Below, one piece after another: positions 6,709-10,982 of a DNA stretch of 10,982 bases. A program made the position numbers and the translations under genes. The DNA is from an uncultured Holophagaceae bacterium. GTDB taxonomy: Bacteria > Acidobacteriota > Holophagae > Holophagales > Holophagaceae. Below the pieces are notes generated by a model. That model ran no database searches, was not told where the DNA came from, and saw only the letters and a list, made by a program, of their open reading frames with translations. The stretch's first letter is position 1. Each line of letters opens with the position of its first letter. The DNA lies in contig CAIRAS010000543.1 of assembly GCA_903876615.1 (NCBI GenBank), positions 1-10,982 of the forward strand. Direction: 5' to 3'.

Positions 6709-7724
6709 AGCTCACGGCCTACACACGGTTCTCGGGCTGCGGCGCCAAGCTGGGCCCCGGCGTGCTCGAGCAGGCCCTCTGCGGGCTGGCGCAGCCCGCC
6801 TATCCGGAGCTGCTGGCGGACTTCTCGGGCAGTGAGGACGCGGGCCTGTTCCGACTGGGCCCCCACCAGGCCCTGGTGCAGACCGTGGACTTCTTCCCGC
6901 CCATCGTGGATGACCCCTATCTCTTCGGCCGCATCGCCGCCGCCAATGCCCTGTCGGACCTCTACGCCATGGGCGCCCGGCCCATCACGGCCCTGGCCCT
7001 GGTCTGCCATCCCCTCAAGGCCCTGGGCATGGAACCCCTCAAGGCCATGCTGGAGGGCGGACTCGCGGCGCTGACCGAGGCCGGCTGCGCCCTGCTGGGC
7101 GGGCACAGCATCGAGGACCCGGAGCCCAAGCTGGGCTATGCCGTCACGGGCCTGGTGGATCCGGACCGGGCCTGGCGGAACAACACCCTGGAACCCGGCG
7201 GGAAGCTGATCCTCACCAAGCCCATCGGTACCGGCTTGGTGAACATGGCCCTCCGCGCCGAGTGCGCCTCGCCCGCAGCCCAGGCCGCTGCCGAGACCGC
7301 CATGGCCACCCTGAACAAGGCCGCCGCCGAGGTGCTGGCGGGCTTCCGCGTCCAGGCCTGCACGGACGTCACGGGCTTCGGCCTGGCGGGCCACGCGGCC
7401 GAGATGGCCCTAGGCGACCGCTGTGGCCTGGGCCTCTGCATGGCCCAGGTGCCCCTATTGCCGGAGGTCCAGGACTATGCCGCCATGGGCCTGATCCCCG
7501 AGGGCACCTACCGGAACCGGGAGGGCCGCCTGAAGTTCCTGCGCGGCGACCTCAGCCCCGCGAACCTGGACCTGCTCTTCGATCCCCAGACCTCCGGCGG
7601 CCTGCTGGCGGCCCTCCCGGCCGCCGAGGCCGAGGCGGCCCTGGCCGCCCTCCACGCGGCAGGGGTCCCGGCCTGGATCGTGGGCGACACCGGCGGGGAA
7701 GCCGGGCTGGTCCGGATCACCTAG
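6705..7724 (+). CDS. selD: Selenide, water dikinase (selenophosphate synthase) SelD
   Basis: 339 aa from GTG 6705, which shares GTGA with the preceding stop; GGAGG at 6690-6694 is the likely SD. The frame continues open upstream but only this start gives the normal length (E. coli SelD is 347 aa). The catalytic motif is S-G-C-G-A-K (10-15): Cys12 aligns with E. coli Cys17 and Lys15 with Lys20, while the second Cys (E. coli Cys19) is Ala14. The nucleophile is Cys (TGC), not selenocysteine. Further AIRS/PurM-type signatures are VQTVDFF (V-Q-T-V-D), G-G-H-S-I-E-D, T-D-V-T-G-F-G-L-A-G-H and D-P-Q-T-S-G-G. It makes monoselenophosphate from selenide and ATP in the cytosol. No selA, selB or Sec tRNA gene is visible here, so it looks like the 'orphan SelD' arrangement serving a Se cofactor; the rest of the genome could change that. 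Confidence 0.96.
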   Translation: MKLTAYTRFSGCGAKLGPGVLEQALCGLAQPAYPELLADFSGSEDAGLFRLGPHQALVQTVDFFPPIVDDPYLFGRIAAANALSDLYAMGARPITALALVCHPLKALGMEPLKAMLEGGLAALTEAGCALLGGHSIEDPEPKLGYAVTGLVDPDRAWRNNTLEPGGKLILTKPIGTGLVNMALRAECASPAAQAAAETAMATLNKAAAEVLAGFRVQACTDVTGFGLAGHAAEMALGDRCGLGLCMAQVPLLPEVQDYAAMGLIPEGTYRNREGRLKFLRGDLSPANLDLLFDPQTSGGLLAALPAAEAEAALAALHAAGVPAWIVGDTGGEAGLVRIT

Positions 7725-7972
7725 TGGTGCTGCTCCTCGCCACCTATGCCTCCAGCCACGCGGCCCTGCGGGCAGAAAAGGCCCTCAAGGCCGCGGGGGT
7801 CCCGGTCGAGCTCATCCCGGTGCCCCGCCAGGTCCAGAGCCTCTGCGGCTTCGGGCTGCTGGCCGAGGTCCCGGATGGCGTCTTATTGCAAGGGAGCGGC
7901 GCCGAGAATCTATGGCAAGTTAGAGAGCCCGAAGCGGGTCATTGGCGGAGGACCTATGAGCCCTACCCGTAG
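7724..7972 (+). CDS. Small DUF3343 protein, putative Se/S carrier
   Basis: 82 aa from GTG 7724, sharing one base with the selD stop (TAGTG); GTG 7727 is an equally possible start one codon later. The sequence shows the DUF3343 (Se_S_carrier-like) pattern: a hydrophobic first strand, S-S-H-A-A-L-R-A-E-K-A-L-K-A-A-G (10-25), the signature P-V-P-R (32-35) and an invariant-type Cys41-Gly six residues later. It ends at TAG 7970-7972 and overlaps yedF by 17 nt, so it is almost certainly co-translated with selD and yedF. The family is thought to carry Se or S on its single cysteine, but this is not biochemically proven. The last third (from about residue 53) is less conserved and uses codons unusual for this region. 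The gene is easily missed because of its size and GTG start. Confidence 0.82.
   Translation: MVLLLATYASSHAALRAEKALKAAGVPVELIPVPRQVQSLCGFGLLAEVPDGVLLQGSGAENLWQVREPEAGHWRRTYEPYP
7946..7951 (+). promoter_or_regulatory. Shine-Dalgarno deciding the yedF start
   Basis: CGGAGG lies 4 nt before ATG 7956, within the coding sequence of the preceding small gene. It supports this start over the longer open frame reaching back to about 7746, which would overlap the DUF3343 gene completely. Confidence 0.5.
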
Positions 7973-8582
7973 AACCCTGGACGCCTGCGGACTGCCCTGT
8001 CCCCAGCCCGTGATCCTGGCGCGGAAGGCCCTGGCCGAGGGGGGCTTCGACACCCTGGAGATCACCGTCGATGACGCGGCTTCCCGGGAGAACCTGCTGA
8101 AGTTCGGCGCCTACGCGAAGTGCCAGGTCGAAGCCGTGGACGAGGGCGGCGGTTTGACGCGGATCCGCCTGAGTCCCCAGGGCTCGTCGCCGGCTCCGGC
8201 AAAGGCCGAGGCCTGCCCGCTGCCCGAGGGGAGCTCTGGCGGGGGACCGGTGGAGGTGGTTCTCTTGTCCGCCGACGGCATCGGCCAGGGGGACCCGGAC
8301 TTGGCCCGCCTGCTGATGCGCGGTTTCCTCTACACCCTGACGGAAGCCGAGCGGGTGCCCCGGCGGCTCCTCCTCATGAACAGCGGCGTGAAGCTGGCGG
8401 TGGAGGGCTCCGAGTCCCTGGCCAACCTCCAGAAGCTCGAAGCCCGGGGGGTGGAGGTGCTGGCCTGCGGTACCTGCCTCGAGTTCTTCGGCCTGACCAG
8501 CCGCCTCGCCGTGGGAGGAATCACGAACATGTATGAGATCGCCGGGCATCTCATGGAAGGACCCACCTTGAGCCTGGGCTAG
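7956..8582 (+). CDS. yedF: Selenium metabolism protein YedF (TusA-like + DsrE-like domains)
   Basis: 208 aa. Residues 5-75 are a TusA/SirA-like domain with the sulfur-carrier motif Cys15-Pro-Gln-Pro (preceded by D-A-C-G-L-P, so Cys11 is also present). A linker of about 25 residues rich in S, P and G contains Cys87. Residues about 97-208 are a DsrE-like domain with G-x-G-Q-G-D-P-D (108-115), M-N-S-G-V-K-L (141-147), C-G-T-C (171-174) and I-T-N-M-Y-E-I (189-195). This two-domain layout is that of selenium metabolism protein YedF (TIGR03527), usually found beside selD. Known relatives carry persulfide sulfur on the CPxP cysteine, so here a perselenide relay is likely but inferred. Last gene of the coupled cluster; its start lies inside the DUF3343 gene. 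Confidence 0.92.
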   Translation: MSPTRRTLDACGLPCPQPVILARKALAEGGFDTLEITVDDAASRENLLKFGAYAKCQVEAVDEGGGLTRIRLSPQGSSPAPAKAEACPLPEGSSGGGPVEVVLLSADGIGQGDPDLARLLMRGFLYTLTEAERVPRRLLLMNSGVKLAVEGSESLANLQKLEARGVEVLACGTCLEFFGLTSRLAVGGITNMYEIAGHLMEGPTLSLG

Positions 8583-8587
8583 CGCCA

Positions 8588-8636
8588 GGGAAAAGTGAAA
8601 ATTGTGACCTCATACTGAAAAATTTTTACTGTTCCC
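8588..8636 (+). repeat. AT-rich 16-bp inverted repeat, possible terminator or operator
   Basis: Left arm 8588-8603 pairs with right arm 8621-8636 over 16 positions: 14 Watson-Crick pairs, one G-U (8597/8627) and one A-G mismatch (8593/8631). The loop is 17 nt (8604-8620). It starts 5 nt after the yedF stop in the only strongly AT-rich stretch of the window. The core right arm AATTTTTACT contains a T-run, so it could end the operon's transcript in either orientation. It could equally be a protein-binding palindrome controlling the downstream gene. Confidence 0.65.
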
Positions 8637-8654
8637 TACGTCCCATTCCATACT
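8625..8654 (+). promoter_or_regulatory. Candidate sigma-70-type promoter for the downstream hydroxylase gene
   Basis: TTTACT (8625-8630, compare TTGACA) and CATACT (8649-8654, compare TATAAT) are 18 bp apart, each matching 4 of 6 consensus bases. The resulting transcript would start about 40 nt before ATG 8702. The -35 box falls in the right arm of the inverted repeat, so a protein bound there could block it. The matches are weak and the assignment is tentative. Confidence 0.27.
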
Positions 8655-8691
8655 TGCGGGGCGGGTGAATCCGGGACGCCGCTCCCCCACT

Positions 8692-8697
8692 GAGGTG
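8692..8697 (+). promoter_or_regulatory. Ribosome binding site for the XdhA-like gene
   Basis: GAGGTG lies 4 nt before ATG 8702. With the 119-bp gap upstream, it shows that this gene is translated independently of the coupled cluster. Confidence 0.5.
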
Positions 8698-8701
8698 CCA
8701 C

Positions 8702-10982
8702 ATGGACCACAAGATCGTGGGAAAAAACACCCAGAGGCTCGATGCCGTCGCCAAGGTGACCGGCAGCGCCAAGTACACGGACGACTTCTTCGAGCGGGAC
8801 ATGCTGGTGGGCAAAGTCCTCCGCAGCCCCCATGCCCACGCCCGGGTGATCCGCATCGACGCCGCCAAGGCCAAGGCCCTGCCCGGCGTGGTGGCGGTCC
8901 TGACCCCGGCGGACCTGCCGAAGATCAAGTTCGCCACGGCGGGGCACCCCTGGTCCCTGGATCCCGGGCACCGGGACGTCGAGGACCGGCTGATCCTCAC
9001 CGACAAGGCCCGCTTTGTGGGCGACGCCATCGCGGCGGTCGTCGCCGAGGACCTGCTCACGGCGGAGAAGGCCCTGCACCTCATCGAGGTCGAGTACGAG
9101 GTGCTGCCCCACGTGCTCACCGCCGAGGATGCCATGCAGGAGGGCGCCCCGCTGCTCCACGAGAACCGGCCGGGCAACATCGTGAGCTCCTTCGGCGTCC
9201 AGTTCGGGGACGTGGAAGCCGAGTTCCAGAGCGCGGACCTGGTCATCGAGGGCGACTACGAGACCAGCATCGTCCAGCACTGCCACATCGAGTCCATGAG
9301 CGCCTACGCCTACGTGGACTCCGATGGGCGGGTGGTGGTGAACTCCTCCACGCAGATCCCCCACATCGTCCGGCGCATCGTGGCCCAGGCTCTGGGCCTG
9401 TCCTGGGGCCGGGTGAAGGTCATCAAGCCCTACATCGGCGGCGGCTTCGGCAACAAACAGGACGTGGTGGTGGAGCCCCTGACGGCCGCCATGAGCCTGG
9501 CGGCGGGCGGGCGGCCCGTGCGCTACTGCATGACCCGCGAGGAGGTCTTCATCGACACCCGCACCCGGCACGGTATGAAGCTCCACCTCAAGACCGCTCT
9601 CAGCCGGGAGGGGAAGCTCCAGGGCATCCACGTCCAGGTGCTGAGCAACACCGGCGCCTATGCCTCCCACGGCCACTCCATCGCCATGTCCGCCGGCGGG
9701 AAGTTCAGGCCGCTGTATGACTTCCGGGCCATCAAATACGAGCCCAAGACGGTCTACACCAACCTGCCGGTGGCGGGCGCCATGCGGGGCTACGGCACGC
9801 CCCAGATCTTCTTCGCCCTCGAGAGCCACCTCGACGACATCGCCCGGAAGCTGGAGCTGGATCCCATCGAGCTGCGCCGGAAGAACCTCATCAAGCTGGG
9901 CCACCAGGACCCCCTCACCAAAAACGTGGTCCGCTCCTTCGGCATTCCCGAGTGCATCGAGAAGGGCAAGGAGCTCATCCACTGGGAAGAGAAGAAGCAA
10001 GCGCACCAGGGCCAGACGGGCCATCTCCGCCGCGGGCTGGGCATGGCCCTCTTCGCCTACGCCTCGGGCACCCATCCTGTGGCCCTGGAGCTGGCGGGGG
10101 CCCGCATCGTCATGAACCAGGACGGCTCGGTGACCCTGCAGGTGGGCGCCACGGAGATCGGCCAGGGCAGCGACACGGTCTTCGCCCAGATCACCGCCGA
10201 GACCCTGGGACTGCCCGTGGACATGGTCCATGTGGTCACCACCCAGGACACGGACATCACCCCCTTCGACTCCGGCGCCTACGCCTCGCGGCAGACCTTT
10301 GTCACGGGCATCGCCGTGCGCAAGGCGGCCCTGGAGGTGCGGCAGAAGGTGCTGGAGGTGGCCACCCGCCGCACGGGCCTGGCGGTCGCCGAGATGGACA
10401 TCCGGGACCGGATGATCGTCGAGACCAGCCTGGGCCGCACCGTCTGCAGCCTGGAAGACGTGGCCATGGACTCCTACTACGACCGGCTTCTGGCCGCCCC
10501 CATCACCAGCGACACCTCCGCCAACGTGCGCATCAACGCCATGTCCTACGGGGCCACCTTCGTGGAAGTGGAGGTGGACATCCAGACGGGTCGGGTGGAG
10601 GTCACGGAGCTCTGGAACGTCCACGACTCGGGCACCATCATCAACCCCAAGCTGGCCGAGGGCCAGGTCCACGGCGGCGTCAGCATGTCCCTGGGGGCCG
10701 CGCTGCTGGAGCAGATGCTCTTCGACCCCCTGACCGGCAAGCCCCTGAACCCCAACCTGCTGGACTACAAGCTGCCCACGGTCCTGGACACGCCCAAGAT
10801 CAACGCGGCCTTTGTGGAGACCTTTGACGCGGCCGGGACCTTCGGCTCCAAGTCCCTGGGTGAGTGCCCGACCATCTCCCCGGCCCCGGCGGTGCGCAAT
10901 GCCGTCCTGGACGCCACCGGCGTGGCCTTCCACAAGATTCCCCTCTATCCGCAGGTGGTGTTCGAGAAGTTCCGGGAAGCCG
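8702..10982 (+). CDS. xdhA: XdhA-like xanthine dehydrogenase molybdenum-binding subunit (3' end outside the window)
   Basis: 760 residues are visible and the frame is still open at the window edge. The usual length is close to this, so only a few residues are probably missing. It is a stand-alone molybdopterin-binding subunit with no [2Fe-2S] or FAD domain. The N-terminal a/b-hammerhead domain (about 10-145) has V-T-G-S-A-K-Y-T-D-D and G-H-P-W-S-L-D-P, as remembered for E. coli XdhA. The Moco region has GGGFGNKQ (246-253), AMRGYG (360-365), EIGQGSD (485-491) and GSKSLGE (715-721) with catalytic Glu721. Gln253 replaces the Glu of canonical xanthine dehydrogenases, and the position matching bovine Arg880 is Ser330, so the substrate may differ from xanthine. 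FAD and Fe-S subunits would be expected just downstream. It probably draws on the selenium/Moco maturation genes upstream (inferred). Other XdhA-like N-heterocycle hydroxylases are alternatives. Confidence 0.88.
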   Translation, partial: MDHKIVGKNTQRLDAVAKVTGSAKYTDDFFERDMLVGKVLRSPHAHARVIRIDAAKAKALPGVVAVLTPADLPKIKFATAGHPWSLDPGHRDVEDRLILTDKARFVGDAIAAVVAEDLLTAEKALHLIEVEYEVLPHVLTAEDAMQEGAPLLHENRPGNIVSSFGVQFGDVEAEFQSADLVIEGDYETSIVQHCHIESMSAYAYVDSDGRVVVNSSTQIPHIVRRIVAQALGLSWGRVKVIKPYIGGGFGNKQDVVVEPLTAAMSLAAGGRPVRYCMTREEVFIDTRTRHGMKLHLKTALSREGKLQGIHVQVLSNTGAYASHGHSIAMSAGGKFRPLYDFRAIKYEPKTVYTNLPVAGAMRGYGTPQIFFALESHLDDIARKLELDPIELRRKNLIKLGHQDPLTKNVVRSFGIPECIEKGKELIHWEEKKQAHQGQTGHLRRGLGMALFAYASGTHPVALELAGARIVMNQDGSVTLQVGATEIGQGSDTVFAQITAETLGLPVDMVHVVTTQDTDITPFDSGAYASRQTFVTGIAVRKAALEVRQKVLEVATRRTGLAVAEMDIRDRMIVETSLGRTVCSLEDVAMDSYYDRLLAAPITSDTSANVRINAMSYGATFVEVEVDIQTGRVEVTELWNVHDSGTIINPKLAEGQVHGGVSMSLGAALLEQMLFDPLTGKPLNPNLLDYKLPTVLDTPKINAAFVETFDAAGTFGSKSLGECPTISPAPAVRNAVLDATGVAFHKIPLYPQVVFEKFREA

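Noticed and set aside
8602..8617. CRP- or FNR-like operator suggested by TTGTGA in the AT-rich gap
   Set aside because: The second half-site (TCACA or ATCAA) at the required spacing is missing.
8636..10933. 765-codon open frame on the minus strand, opposite the XdhA-like gene
   Set aside because: Same shadow effect: G-, H-, V- and D-rich translation without motifs, against a plus-strand frame with all molybdenum hydroxylase signatures.
1..10982. CRISPR arrays, tRNA or rRNA genes, insertion sequences or attachment sites
   Set aside because: Nothing with these features was seen: no spaced direct repeats, no cloverleaf-like sequences in gaps, no transposase-like protein, and the only gaps longer than 50 bp are 85 and 119 bp.

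Overview
The window is a GC-rich, gene-dense bacterial segment in which every convincing gene lies on the + strand. It holds a selenium-dependent molybdenum hydroxylase (SDMH) locus. One hydroxylase gene and seven accessory genes form a single compact cluster (413-8582). A partial transporter gene lies upstream (1-327) and a second, separately initiated molybdenum hydroxylase subunit lies downstream (8702 to the window end). The organism cannot be named from the sequence. The strong GC bias, the frequent GTG starts and the gene set would suit several high-GC anaerobic or facultative bacteria (for example Holophaga/Geothrix-type Acidobacteriota or deltaproteobacterial lineages), but this is a guess.

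Layout: (1) 1-327, C-terminus of a BMP-family (PnrA-like) ABC transporter substrate-binding protein, followed by a strong GC hairpin at 346-371. (2) 413-2977, an 854-aa [2Fe-2S]/molybdopterin hydroxylase of the selenium-dependent xanthine dehydrogenase type. (3) 2974-4014, XdhC-family cofactor chaperone. (4) 4011-4778, YqeC. (5) 4775-5581, YqeB. (6) 5578-6708, class V aminotransferase/cysteine desulfurase of the EF2568 type. (7) 6705-7724, SelD. (8) 7724-7972, a small DUF3343 (putative Se/S carrier) protein. (9) 7956-8582, YedF. (10) a 119-bp gap with an AT-rich 16-bp inverted repeat. (11) 8702 to the end, an XdhA-like molybdenum-binding subunit, cut just before its stop codon.

Proposed working of the system: the transporter imports a purine or nucleoside. 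The hydroxylase(s) oxidise purines or related N-heterocycles using a molybdenum centre carrying a labile selenium ligand. SelD makes selenophosphate. The desulfurase-like enzyme, the DUF3343 protein and YedF are candidates for mobilising and carrying Se (or S) as per-selenide. YqeB, YqeC and the XdhC-type protein would mature and insert the cofactor. The association of orphan selD with yqeB, yqeC and molybdenum hydroxylases is an established third selenium-utilisation trait, so the system is not new as a class. Less well understood are the small carrier gene, the order of selenium transfer, the different substrate pockets of the two hydroxylases, the missing electron-acceptor subunit and the AT-rich inverted repeat between the two transcription units.
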